64,000 nucleotides of DNA from Flavobacterium eburneipallidum (GTDB lineage: Bacteria; Bacteroidota; Bacteroidia; Flavobacteriales; Flavobacteriaceae). The DNA lies in NCBI RefSeq assembly GCF_027111355.2, contig NZ_CP114291.2, positions 3,224,001-3,288,000 of the forward strand, in the 5' to 3' direction. This document shows, one piece after another, positions 20,818-28,010 of this stretch. Under the pieces are notes generated by a model that was not told the DNA's origin, ran no database searches, and was given only the letters and a program-made list of their open reading frames with translations. The position numbers were made by a program, and so were the translations under genes. Position 1 is the stretch's first letter. Each line of letters opens with the position of its first letter.

Positions 20818-21318
20818 TTATGCTTCAGCCTCTTCGCTACCAGCGAATTGGTTTTGTAAAGCAGAAATAACTCTTTGTGCAGGAGATTGCAATAATCCAA
20901 TAAGTTCTCCAAGAAGTTCTTCTTTAGATTTAATAGTTGCCAAGGCATCTAATTGATTGTCTCCAATGTAAATTTCAGAATTAATATAAGCTCCTTTTAA
21001 AACAGGCTTATCAGATTTTTTTCTAAAATCTTTGATTATTTTTCCAGGTGCATTTGCAACATCTGAAATAAAGATAGCACTGTTTCCTGTTAATACAGAA
21101 GGCAAGTCTCCATAATCATTAGCTGAAGCTTCCATTGCTTTTGCAAGCAAAGTATTCTTAACAACTTCTAATTTAATTCCTGCTTTAAAACAAGCTCTTC
21201 TCAAGTTTGAAGTTGTTTCTGCATTTAATCCAGAAATATCAGATACATAAATAATATTTGTACCAGCTAACTGTGCAGTTAAATCTTCAATCGCGATTGA
21301 TTTTTCTTCTCTAGTCAT
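20818..21318 (-). CDS. rplJ: Large ribosomal subunit protein uL10
   Basis: Ribosomal stalk base protein, 166 residues, which binds 23S rRNA and carries L7/L12 dimers on its C-terminal helix. Conserved segments are 'MTREEKSIAIEDLTAQLAGTNIIYVSDISGLNAE', 'LRRACFKAGIKLEVVKNTLLAKAM' and 'LTGNSAIFISD'. It starts 22 bp after rplA and continues the operon into rplL. Confidence 0.97.
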   Translation of the reverse strand: MTREEKSIAIEDLTAQLAGTNIIYVSDISGLNAETTSNLRRACFKAGIKLEVVKNTLLAKAMEASANDYGDLPSVLTGNSAIFISDVANAPGKIIKDFRKKSDKPVLKGAYINSEIYIGDNQLDALATIKSKEELLGELIGLLQSPAQRVISALQNQFAGSEEAEA

Positions 21319-21340
21319 ACTAAAAATTTTTAACTACCAA

Positions 21341-22030
21341 TTATACTGCTTTAGGATCCAACGCAATTGCTGGACTCATTGTGCTTGTAAGGTGAATACC
21401 TTTAATGTATGTACCTTTAGCAGCAGTTGGTTTAAGTTTGATTAATGTTTGAATAATTTCGTGTGCGTTATCGAAGATTTGTTCAGCTCCAAAAGAAACC
21501 TTACCAATTCCTGCGTGCACGATACCAGTTTTATCAACTTTAAAGTCAATTTTACCAGCTTTTACCTCTGCAACAGCTTTTGCAACATCCATGGTTACAG
21601 TACCTGTTTTTGGGTTTGGCATTAAACCTCTAGGTCCTAAAATACGACCTAATGGACCTAATTTACCCATAACAGCTGGCATAGTGATAATTACATCAAC
21701 ATCTGTCCAACCGTCTTTAATTTTTTGAAGGTAATCATCAAGACCTACATAGTCTGCACCAGCTTCTTTAGCTTCCGCTTCTTTATCTGGAGTAACTAAT
21801 GCCAATACTTTTACATCTTTACCAGTTCCGTGAGGCAATGTTACTACACCTCTAACCATTTGATTCGCTTTTCTTGGATCTACACCCAAACGTACTGCGA
21901 TATCAACAGACTCATCAAATTTTGCAGAAGCAATTTCTTTAATTAATGCAGAAGCATCTTTCAAAGAATACAATTTGTTCTTTTCAATTTTTGAAGCAGC
22001 CTCTTTTTGCTTTTTTGTCAATTTTGCCAT
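21341..22030 (-). CDS. rplA: Large ribosomal subunit protein uL1
   Basis: L1 stalk protein, 229 residues, binding the mobile 23S rRNA stalk near the E site; in many bacteria it also represses its own operon. Recognisable segments are '[22 protein letters not shown]', '[26 protein letters not shown]' and '[18 protein letters not shown]'. Only 3 bp separate it from rplK, implying translational coupling. Confidence 0.98.
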   Translation of the reverse strand: MAKLTKKQKEAASKIEKNKLYSLKDASALIKEIASAKFDESVDIAVRLGVDPRKANQMVRGVVTLPHGTGKDVKVLALVTPDKEAEAKEAGADYVGLDDYLQKIKDGWTDVDVIITMPAVMGKLGPLGRILGPRGLMPNPKTGTVTMDVAKAVAEVKAGKIDFKVDKTGIVHAGIGKVSFGAEQIFDNAHEIIQTLIKLKPTAAKGTYIKGIHLTSTMSPAIALDPKAV

Positions 22031-22033
22031 GTC

Positions 22034-22480
22034 TTACGCTTGTTTTAGAGGAGAATCTCCAGTTACAGTTATACCCATAGATCTAGCCGTTCCTGCGATC
22101 ATGCTCATAGCAGACTCGATTGTGAATGCATTTAAATCAACCATCTTGTCTTCCGCGATTGTTTTGATAACATCCCAAGTAACGCTAGCTACTTTCTTAC
22201 GATTTGGTTCTCCTGAACCAGACTTAAGCTTTGCTGCATCCAATAATTGAACAGCAGCAGGTGGTGTTTTTACAACAAAATCGAAAGATTTGTCTTTATA
22301 CACTGTAATTTGCACTGGGCAAACTTTACCTGGTTTATCTTGTGTTCTAGCATTAAATTGCTTACAGAACTCCATGATATTAACACCAGCAGCACCTAAA
22401 GCAGGTCCAACCGGTGGCGACGGGTTCGCAGCACCTCCCTTAACTTGTAGTTTAACTACTTTACTAATCTCTTTAGCCAT
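22034..22480 (-). CDS. rplK: Large ribosomal subunit protein uL11
   Basis: GTPase-associated-centre protein, 148 residues, binding 23S rRNA beside L10. Signatures are '[38 protein letters not shown]' and the C-terminal RNA-binding part '[12 protein letters not shown]'-like region ending '[12 protein letters not shown]'. It leads the rplK-rplA-rplJ-rplL series, 64 bp after nusG. Confidence 0.98.
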   Translation of the reverse strand: MAKEISKVVKLQVKGGAANPSPPVGPALGAAGVNIMEFCKQFNARTQDKPGKVCPVQITVYKDKSFDFVVKTPPAAVQLLDAAKLKSGSGEPNRKKVASVTWDVIKTIAEDKMVDLNAFTIESAMSMIAGTARSMGITVTGDSPLKQA

Positions 22481-22544
22481 TTTTTAAAAATTTAACACAT
22501 TAACATTGGAAGCGAAAATGTGTGTTTATTATATGTAACAAAAA

Positions 22545-23096
22545 TTATACTTTTTCAACTTGCATAAAGCTCAATTCTAATGGAGTTTTTCTTCCGAAAA
22601 TTTTAACCATTACTTCTAGCTTACGCTTTTCTTCGTTTATTTTTTCAACAGTTCCATTGAAACCATTGAAAGGACCATCTATCACTTTAATTGTTTCTCC
22701 CAAATTGAACGGCACTGAACGAGTATCTGTATTTACAGCCAACTCATCCACTTTACCTAACATTCTATTTACTTCTGAAAGTCTTAACGGAACAGGTTCT
22801 CCACCTTTTGTTTCACCTAAAAATCCAATTACACTAGTTATAGACTTAATAATATGAGGTATTTCACCAACCAAATTAGCCTCAAGCATTACATAACCTG
22901 GAAAATAAACCTTATCTTTAGCTAACTTCTTTCCGTCTTTTACAGTCACAATCTTTTCAGTAGGAACTAAAACTTGAGAAACATAATCAGACATTCCTAA
23001 TCTAGCAATTTCGGTTTCGATATAAGCTTTCACTTTATTCTCTTGACCGCTTACTGCTCGAACAACGTACCACTTTTTTAAATTATTATCTATCAT
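22545..23096 (-). CDS. nusG: Transcription termination/antitermination protein NusG
   Basis: A 183-residue NusG. The N-terminal NGN domain has 'WYVVRAVSGQENKVKAYIETEI' and 'YFPGYVMLEANL'; the C-terminal KOW domain has 'FNLGETIKVIDGPFNGFNGTVEKINEEKRKLEVMVKIFGRKTPLEL'. It binds RNA polymerase, influences pausing and Rho-dependent termination, and couples to the ribosome. It follows secE by 10 bp, the usual arrangement. Confidence 0.98.
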   Translation of the reverse strand: MIDNNLKKWYVVRAVSGQENKVKAYIETEIARLGMSDYVSQVLVPTEKIVTVKDGKKLAKDKVYFPGYVMLEANLVGEIPHIIKSITSVIGFLGETKGGEPVPLRLSEVNRMLGKVDELAVNTDTRSVPFNLGETIKVIDGPFNGFNGTVEKINEEKRKLEVMVKIFGRKTPLELSFMQVEKV

Positions 23097-23106
23097 AACA
23101 AAAAAA

Positions 23107-23304
23107 TTACGCTTTTAACCAGTTAAAAAAACCAGCCAATGCTTTTGCAAAAACCTCATCAACTCCCCATGTTGCCAAGGCGAATATTACTGAAAAAAGA
23201 GCCACAACAATCGTTAAACGTTGTACTTCTGCCCATTCTGGCCAAGTAACATTTGATTTTAATTCTTCAAATGCTTCTGATATGTAATTCACAACTTTTG
23301 TCAT
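23107..23304 (-). CDS. secE: Preprotein translocase subunit SecE
   Basis: A single-helix SecE of 65 residues (MTKVVNYISEAFEELKSNVTWPEW...), part of the SecYEG channel. It has the amphipathic 'KSNVTWPEWAEVQR' segment followed by one membrane helix (LTIVVALFSVIFALATWGV). The ATG at 23302-23304 is chosen because the longer frame runs into the tRNA-Trp gene. It lies between tRNA-Trp and nusG, as in most bacteria. Confidence 0.95.
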   Translation of the reverse strand: MTKVVNYISEAFEELKSNVTWPEWAEVQRLTIVVALFSVIFALATWGVDEVFAKALAGFFNWLKA

Positions 23305-23322
23305 TATGATAAATTTTATTGG

Positions 23323-23393
23323 CACGGGCGGAGGGATTCGAACCCCCATCAACGGTTTTGGAGACCGCTATTCTACCCTTGAACTACGCCCGT
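23323..23393 (-). tRNA. trpT: tRNA-Trp (anticodon CCA)
   Basis: A cloverleaf folds on the minus strand: acceptor ACGGGCG / CGCCCGT, D-arm GTTCAAGGGTAGAAT, anticodon stem GCGGT CTCCAAA ACCGT with anticodon CCA, and T-arm GGGGGTTCGAATCCC. CCA is not encoded. It lies between tuf and secE, a conserved order. Confidence 0.97.
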
Positions 23394-23400
23394 AGTTAAA

Positions 23401-23432
23401 AAAAACAGTGTCGCAAAACACGACACTGTTTT
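23401..23432 (-). terminator. Terminator of tuf
   Basis: ACAGTGTCG and CGACACTGT form a 9-bp stem with a 7-nt loop, followed on the minus strand by a long T-run. It lies only about 10 bp before tRNA-Trp. Confidence 0.85.
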
Positions 23433-23447
23433 ATAATTATTATAGTA

Positions 23448-24635
23448 TTAACCTACAATTTCAGTAACTTGTCCAGCTCCTACAGTTCTACCACCCTCAC
23501 GGATTGCAAAACGTAAACCTACACTCATAGCGATTGGGCTCAACAACTCAACATTGATAGTTAAGTTATCCCCTGGCATAACCATCTCTACTCCTGCTGG
23601 CAAAGTAATAACTCCTGTTACGTCAGTTGTACGTACGTAAAACTGTGGACGGTAGTTATTATGAAATGGAGTGTGACGTCCACCTTCTTCTTTTTTCAAG
23701 ATATACACCTCTGCTTTGAAAGTTTTGTGTGGTTTTACTGAACCTGGCTTAATGATAACCATTCCTCTTTTGATAGATTCTTTATCAATACCTCTTAACA
23801 ATAAACCTACGTTATCTCCAGCTTCACCTCTATCAAGGATTTTACGGAACATCTCAACTCCTGTAATAGTAGAAGTCAATTTTTCAGCTCCCATACCAAT
23901 GATTTCAACTGCATCACCTGTATTAGCAATACCAGTTTCAATACGACCTGTAGCAACAGTTCCACGACCAGTAATTGTAAATACATCCTCAACTGGCATC
24001 AAGAATGGTTTTTCAGTATCACGAATTGGCTCTTCGATCCAAGCATCAACAGCTTCCATCAATTCAAGAATTTTAGGAACCCATGCAGCATCATTATTCA
24101 ATCCACCTAAAGCAGAACCTTGAATAACTGGACAGTTGTCTCCATCATATTCGTAGAAAGACAATAAGTCTCTGATTTCCATTTCTACTAATTCTAACAA
24201 TTCAGCGTCATCAACCATATCCACTTTATTCATAAATACAACCATTCTAGGAATACCTACCTGACGACCTAAAAGGATATGCTCACGAGTTTGCGGCATT
24301 GGACCATCTGTAGCAGCAACTACCAAGATAGCACCATCCATTTGAGCAGCACCAGTAACCATGTTTTTTACGTAATCCGCGTGACCTGGACAGTCAACGT
24401 GAGCGTAGTGACGGTTAGCAGTTTCGTACTCTACGTGTGAAGTATTAATTGTAATACCTCTTTCTTTTTCTTCAGGAGCATTATCAATTTGATCAAATGA
24501 TTTTGCTTGACAGTAACCAGCATCAGATAACACTTTTGTGATTGCTGCTGTTAAAGTAGTTTTACCGTGATCTACGTGTCCGATCGTACCAATATTTAAG
24601 TGTGGTTTCGAACGGTTAAAGGTTTCTTTTGCCAT
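23448..24635 (-). CDS. tuf: Elongation factor Tu
   Basis: GTPase of 395 residues that delivers aminoacyl-tRNA to the ribosome. Motifs are G1 'GHVDHGKTT' (about 19-27), switch I '[16 protein letters not shown]', G3 '[12 protein letters not shown]', G4 'NKVDMVDD', G5 'SALGG', domain II '[15 protein letters not shown]' and domain III '[22 protein letters not shown]'. It is complete and of standard length. It is the protein gene of a tRNA-Thr, tRNA-Tyr, tRNA-Thr, tuf transcription unit. Confidence 0.99.
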   Translation of the reverse strand: MAKETFNRSKPHLNIGTIGHVDHGKTTLTAAITKVLSDAGYCQAKSFDQIDNAPEEKERGITINTSHVEYETANRHYAHVDCPGHADYVKNMVTGAAQMDGAILVVAATDGPMPQTREHILLGRQVGIPRMVVFMNKVDMVDDAELLELVEMEIRDLLSFYEYDGDNCPVIQGSALGGLNNDAAWVPKILELMEAVDAWIEEPIRDTEKPFLMPVEDVFTITGRGTVATGRIETGIANTGDAVEIIGMGAEKLTSTITGVEMFRKILDRGEAGDNVGLLLRGIDKESIKRGMVIIKPGSVKPHKTFKAEVYILKKEEGGRHTPFHNNYRPQFYVRTTDVTGVITLPAGVEMVMPGDNLTINVELLSPIAMSVGLRFAIREGGRTVGAGQVTEIVG

Positions 24636-24688
24636 TTTACTTAATTTTTAATCTAGTTTATATATTTATTTTTAATTCTACAAATTTG

Positions 24689-24760
24689 AGCCAACTACGG
24701 GAATTGAACCCGTGACCTCTTCCTTACCAAGGAAGCACTCTACCTCTGAGCTAAGTCGGC
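24689..24760 (-). tRNA. tRNA-Thr (anticodon GGT)
   Basis: The minus strand folds with acceptor GCCGACT / AGTTGGC, D-arm AGCTCAGAGGTAGAGT, anticodon stem CTTCC TTGGTAA GGAAG (anticodon GGT) and T-arm CACGGGTTCAATTCCCGT. CCA is not encoded. It lies 53 bp before tuf. Confidence 0.96.
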
Positions 24761-24770
24761 AGAGAGTTCT

Positions 24771-24836
24771 GATTTTAGATTTGTGATTATAGATTTTAGA
24801 TTTGAAAATCTGAAATCTAGATTCTGAAATCTTAAC
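24771..24836. repeat. GATTTTAGATTT-type palindromic repeat between two tRNA genes
   Basis: Repeats of GATTTTAGATTTG / AAAATCTGAAATC in direct and inverted order, about 60 bp, between tRNA-Tyr and tRNA-Thr(GGT). The same motif recurs at 59368-59404. In many relatives and in E. coli a tRNA-Gly occupies this slot; no cloverleaf is visible here. Confidence 0.6.
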
Positions 24837-24846
24837 TTCTTTCTTG

Positions 24847-24927
24847 TGGGGAGAGCAGGATTCGAACCTGCGAAGTTCACACAGCAGATTTACAGTCTGC
24901 CCTCGTTGGCCGCTTGAGTATCTCCCC
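24847..24927 (-). tRNA. tRNA-Tyr (anticodon GTA)
   Basis: Class II tRNA with a long variable arm on the minus strand: acceptor GGGGAGA / TCTCCCC, anticodon stem GCAGA CTGTAAA TCTGC (anticodon GTA), variable arm TGTGTGAACTTC and T-arm GCAGGTTCGAATCCTGC. Confidence 0.96.
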
Positions 24928-24988
24928 AATTTTTTTAAATTTCAATAATTTAAAGAACAAATTCCAAATCGCATTTGAAATAAAAAAG

Positions 24989-25062
24989 AGCCGGCGGAGG
25001 GACTCGAACCCACGACCTGCTGATTACAAATCAGCTGCTCTAGCCGACTGAGCTACGCTGGC
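24989..25062 (-). tRNA. tRNA-Thr (anticodon TGT)
   Basis: The minus strand folds with acceptor GCCAGCG / CGCCGGC (one G.T pair), D-arm AGCTCAGTCGGCTAGAGC, anticodon stem GCTGA TTTGTAA TCAGC (anticodon TGT) and T-arm CGTGGGTTCGAGTCCCTC. First gene of the tRNA-tuf unit. Confidence 0.96.
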
Positions 25063-25071
25063 AATATCAAT

Positions 25072-25099
25072 AAAAAAAGTCCGCTATTTCTAACGGACT
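25072..25099 (-). terminator. Terminator of hpf
   Basis: AGTCCG and CGGACT form a 6-bp stem, with seven T after it on the minus strand. It also sits just inside the predicted start of the tRNA-tuf transcript. Confidence 0.75.
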
Positions 25100-25100
25100 G

Positions 25101-25130
25101 CAAATGTAGAAATTTTATCTCTCAATCAAA
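25101..25130 (-). promoter_or_regulatory. Promoter of the tRNA-Thr-Tyr-Thr-tuf unit
   Basis: On the minus strand TTTG (25127-25130), 18 bp, then TACATTTG (25101-25108): an excellent match to the Bacteroidota -33/-7 consensus. It lies between hpf and its terminator hairpin, so initiation would fall within the hpf terminator. Confidence 0.75.
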
Positions 25131-25154
25131 ACATTTTTTAAAAAAAATTTAATA

Positions 25155-25457
25155 TTAAATATGATCTCTTATTTTTTCTTTTCTTTTAACCAACAAACGT
25201 TCTAACGATTCTGCCGAAAGCTCTACTGCTTCCTCAAAAGTCTTACACTGTTTTTTAACCAAAAAATCATCTCCTGGTACGTGAATTTTTATATCGACAA
25301 ATTTATTTTCTTTCTCACTTGTCTTTTCTACTTTCAGAAAAACATCTGCCGACACTATTTTATCGTAATATTTTTCCAATTTATCCATTCTTTCTTGAAT
25401 GAAATCTACTAATTTCCCGTCAACAGCAAAGTTAACTGCGTGAACATTTACCTTCAT
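25155..25457 (-). CDS. hpf: Ribosome hibernation-promoting factor (HPF/YfiA family)
   Basis: A short-form hibernation factor of 100 residues (MKVNVHAVNFAVDGKLVDFIQERM...). It has the double-stranded-RNA-binding-like fold: 'KLEKYYDKIVSADVFLKVEKT', 'FVDIKIHVPGDDFLVKKQCKTFEEAVELSAESLERLLVKRKEKI'. Such proteins bind the 30S decoding site in stationary phase and inactivate or dimerise ribosomes. The ATG at 25455-25457 is chosen over a TTG two codons upstream. It follows xerC by 32 bp, so the two may be co-transcribed. Confidence 0.94.
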   Translation of the reverse strand: MKVNVHAVNFAVDGKLVDFIQERMDKLEKYYDKIVSADVFLKVEKTSEKENKFVDIKIHVPGDDFLVKKQCKTFEEAVELSAESLERLLVKRKEKIRDHI

Positions 25458-25489
25458 AATCAAAATTTTTATTGGTTAAACATTTAGAA

Positions 25490-26386
25490 TTATTTCTTAT
25501 TCCTTGGATGCGCATCTTCATACACTCGTTTTAACTCTGACAAACTACTATGAGTATATACTTGTGTAGATGCCAAACTAGAATGTCCTAATAACTCTTT
25601 TACTGAATTCAAATCAGCTCCGTTGTTTAGCAAATGAGTCGCAAATGTATGTCTTAATATATGCGGACTTCGCTTTACTTTTTCGGAGACTTTACTAAAG
25701 TACGTATTTATTAATCGATACACAAAGGATTCATTTAATTTTAACCCTTTTTTTGTGAGGAAAAAAAACTCACTATCTATAACCTCCTCTAAACCTGCTC
25801 TTTCATCTAAATACAAGATTAATTGTTGAGAAATAATTGGTAACAGCGGGAGAATTCGCTCTTTATTTCTCTTACCAAGCACTTTTATCGTATTATTTGA
25901 AACATCTACATTAGCACATTTCAAATAAATCAATTCTGTTCTTCGAATTCCAGTTGTATAAAATAAGTCAACTATCAACTTATCTCTTATTTCTTCGAAG
26001 CCACTAGGATTTTGCATTTGATTCAAAACAGTTTCGATTTCTTTTTGCGAAAAAGGGATTTGAAGTGTTTTTGGAGTTTTTAACGCTTTATGCTTCAGCA
26101 GTGGACTGACCTGAATTTGCTTTATTTTTAATAAAAATTTATAAAACGCCTTCAAAGACTGCATCTTTCTATTAACAGAAACATTCGATACTCCGTCATC
26201 CACTAGCGATACTATCCAACTTCGGATTTGACTATAATTTACCTGATCTATATTTTCTTGATCGAATTGATTTTTATTGAATGACTCGAAGAAATGAATG
26301 TCATTCAAATACGCATTTACAGTATGAGGAGAATATTTTTTCTCTAATTGCAAGTAATCTCGAAATGCGTCTTTTGTAGTACCCAT
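25490..26386 (-). CDS. xerC: Tyrosine recombinase XerC-like
   Basis: A 298-residue Xer-type recombinase for resolving chromosome dimers at dif. The N-terminal SAM-like core-binding domain is 'FRDYLQLEKKYSPHTVNAYLNDIHFFESF'. The catalytic set is complete: R in 'TTGIRRTELIYLK' (about 170), K in the 'VLGKRNKERILPL' turn, H-x-x-R in 'PHILRHTFATHLL', H in 'ELLGHSSLASTQVYTH', and the nucleophile Tyr just before 'THSS'. No phage genes are nearby, so this is the housekeeping enzyme. Its ATG is preceded directly by the T-run of the rpsU terminator. Confidence 0.93.
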   Translation of the reverse strand: MGTTKDAFRDYLQLEKKYSPHTVNAYLNDIHFFESFNKNQFDQENIDQVNYSQIRSWIVSLVDDGVSNVSVNRKMQSLKAFYKFLLKIKQIQVSPLLKHKALKTPKTLQIPFSQKEIETVLNQMQNPSGFEEIRDKLIVDLFYTTGIRRTELIYLKCANVDVSNNTIKVLGKRNKERILPLLPIISQQLILYLDERAGLEEVIDSEFFFLTKKGLKLNESFVYRLINTYFSKVSEKVKRSPHILRHTFATHLLNNGADLNSVKELLGHSSLASTQVYTHSSLSELKRVYEDAHPRNKK

Positions 26387-26433
26387 AAAAAAACCGTTAG
26401 CATCAAAGTTAAGAAACTTTAATTACTAACGGT
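26386..26433 (-). terminator. rpsU terminator abutting the xerC start codon
   Basis: ACCGTTAG and CTAACGGT form the outer stem, with an inner AAAGTTTCTTAACTTT stem, followed on the minus strand by seven T and at once by the xerC ATG. It would end rpsU transcripts; xerC would depend on read-through or on another promoter. Confidence 0.82.
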
Positions 26434-26455
26434 ATTTTATTGTAACAGAAAATAA

Positions 26456-26653
26456 TTAAATATTCTCGATGTTATCTCTCAAAGTTTGAATATAAGCGGC
26501 TTTTTGAATTTTCGCTCTATTGATAACTGATGGTTTTATAAAAGCAGTACGTGCTCTTAATTGACGAACAGTTCCTGTTTTATCAAATTTTCTTTTATAG
26601 CGCTTTAATGCTCTATCGATATTTTCTCCGTCTTTAATTGGTATAATTAACAT
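26456..26653 (-). CDS. rpsU: Small ribosomal subunit protein bS21
   Basis: A 65-residue S21 (MLIIPIKDGENIDRALKRYKRKFDKTG...), located at the 30S platform near the anti-Shine-Dalgarno end of 16S rRNA. The basic C-terminal helix 'AKIQKAAYIQTLRDNI' is present. In Flavobacteriia S21 helps hide the 16S tail, so most mRNAs lack Shine-Dalgarno sequences. Here rpsU itself carries a perfect one, fitting the reported autoregulation. It is followed by a terminator that abuts xerC. Confidence 0.96.
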   Translation of the reverse strand: MLIIPIKDGENIDRALKRYKRKFDKTGTVRQLRARTAFIKPSVINRAKIQKAAYIQTLRDNIENI

Positions 26654-26659
26654 AATTTT

Positions 26660-26672
26660 ATCACCTCCTTTC
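26660..26672 (-). promoter_or_regulatory. Extended Shine-Dalgarno sequence of rpsU
   Basis: The minus strand reads GAAAGGAGGTGAT, a 13-nt perfect complement to the bacterial 16S rRNA tail, 6-7 nt before the rpsU ATG. No other gene in the window has anything comparable. It fits a translational sensor of free anti-Shine-Dalgarno, that is, of ribosomes lacking S21. Confidence 0.9.
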
Positions 26673-26682
26673 GTTAAGGGTG

Positions 26683-26690
26683 CAAAAGTA
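26683..26690 (-). promoter_or_regulatory. -7 promoter box for rpsU
   Basis: TACTTTTG on the minus strand, a consensus TAnnTTTG, about 30 bp before the rpsU ATG and just upstream of the Shine-Dalgarno sequence. The -33 element is unclear. Confidence 0.6.
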
Positions 26691-26747
26691 AAAATTAATT
26701 ATGAATTATGAGTTATGAATTGTAAATTATTTTTTTAAGATTAAAAG

Positions 26748-26829
26748 TAATAGACGAATAGATAATAGACATAATAAAATGCAATTTTTGCATTTCGACT
26801 TTTCAATCTATTATCTTATTCGTCTATTA
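26748..26829. repeat. Long inverted repeat between acyl-CoA dehydrogenase and rpsU
   Basis: The left arm TAATAGACGAATA plus GATAATAGA and the right arm TCTATTATC plus TTATTCGTCTATTA pair almost fully around an inner GCAATTTTTGC loop. It starts just upstream of the rpsU promoter and ends near the acyl-CoA dehydrogenase stop, so it may also act as that gene's 3' hairpin. Confidence 0.7.
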
Positions 26830-26846
26830 GCTCTTCGTCTTTCTTT

Positions 26847-27989
26847 TTACTCTTTCAACAAATTCCTAGAAATCACCAATTTTTGAATTTCAGTAGTTCC
26901 TTCTCCTATAGTACATAATTTAGAATCTCTGTAGAATTTCTCTACTGGATAATCTTTAGTATAACCATAACCACCATGGATCTGAACGGCTTCGTTGGCA
27001 ACTTTCACACAAACTTCTGACGAATACATTTTTGCCATTGCTCCTAATGTTGTAACAGGTTTGTGTTGTTGTTTCAAGAAAGCTGCTTTGTGCAACAATA
27101 ATTCCGATGCTTCAATTTCGGTAGCCATATCTGCTAGTTTAAAAGAAATTCCCTGAAAACTACTAATCGGTTGCCCAAACTGATGTCTTTCTTTCGAATA
27201 CTTCAACGCTGCTTCATAAGCACCTTTGGCAATTCCTAATGACAAAGCTCCGATAGAAATTCTTCCACCATCTAATATTTTCATCGCCTGGATAAATCCC
27301 TGACCTACTTCTCCCAAACGATTGGCATCTGGAATTCGGCAGTTATCAAATATTAATTCTGCTGTTTCACTGGCTCGCATTCCTAACTTATTTTCTTTTT
27401 TTCCTGAAGTAAATCCTGGTGTTCCTTTTTCGAAAACAAAAGCTGTCATTCCTTTAGAATCTCCTTTTTTACCCGTTCGCACTACAACAACTGCAATATC
27501 CCCAGAGATAGCATGTGTAATAAAATTTTTGGCTCCATTTACTACCCAATGATCTCCGTCTTTTACAGCAGTAGTATTCATTCCTCCTGCATCTGAACCT
27601 GTATTGTGTTCCGTTAATCCCCAAGCACCAATATGTTCGCCTGTAGCCAGTTTTGGAATCCATTTTTTCTTTTGTTCTTCATTTCCAAAAGTCAAAATAT
27701 GATTGGTACATAATGAATTATGAGCCGCAACAGACAATCCTATAGACGGATCTACCTTGGAAATTTCTTCAACAATAGTAATGTATTCATGATACCCCAA
27801 TCCTGAACCACCTAATTCTTCGGGTACTAAAATTCCCATAAAACCCATTTCGCCTAGTTTTTTAAACAACGGAATCGGAAAAATTTGAGTTTCATCCCAC
27901 TCCATTATATAAGGTCTAATGTTTATTTCGGCAAAATCTCTAATAGATTGAGCTATCATTGTTTGCGTTTCGCTGTAATCGAAGTTCAT
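26847..27989 (-). CDS. Acyl-CoA dehydrogenase
   Basis: A 380-residue flavoprotein that introduces the alpha-beta double bond in acyl-CoA thioesters, in fatty-acid or branched-chain amino-acid breakdown. The three-domain family is clear: '[22 protein letters not shown]', the FAD-binding '[35 protein letters not shown]', '[26 protein letters not shown]', and '[34 protein letters not shown]', where the Glu of GEGT aligns with the catalytic base of short-chain enzymes. Chain-length specificity cannot be read. Neighbours are unrelated. Confidence 0.95.
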   Translation of the reverse strand: MNFDYSETQTMIAQSIRDFAEINIRPYIMEWDETQIFPIPLFKKLGEMGFMGILVPEELGGSGLGYHEYITIVEEISKVDPSIGLSVAAHNSLCTNHILTFGNEEQKKKWIPKLATGEHIGAWGLTEHNTGSDAGGMNTTAVKDGDHWVVNGAKNFITHAISGDIAVVVVRTGKKGDSKGMTAFVFEKGTPGFTSGKKENKLGMRASETAELIFDNCRIPDANRLGEVGQGFIQAMKILDGGRISIGALSLGIAKGAYEAALKYSKERHQFGQPISSFQGISFKLADMATEIEASELLLHKAAFLKQQHKPVTTLGAMAKMYSSEVCVKVANEAVQIHGGYGYTKDYPVEKFYRDSKLCTIGEGTTEIQKLVISRNLLKE

Positions 27990-28010
27990 CGTAATAATTT
28001 GGTATGAATT

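Noticed and set aside
23305..23352. N-terminal extension of secE upstream of the chosen ATG
   Set aside because: It would translate part of tRNA-Trp; SecE family similarity starts at the later Met.
24678..24929. An open frame across the tRNA-Tyr / tRNA-Thr region
   Set aside because: It overlaps two clear tRNA genes and a repeat.
25490..26386. Integrase of a prophage or integrative element
   Set aside because: The sequence is a housekeeping XerC-type recombinase, and no phage genes, tRNA attachment duplication or other mobile genes lie next to it.
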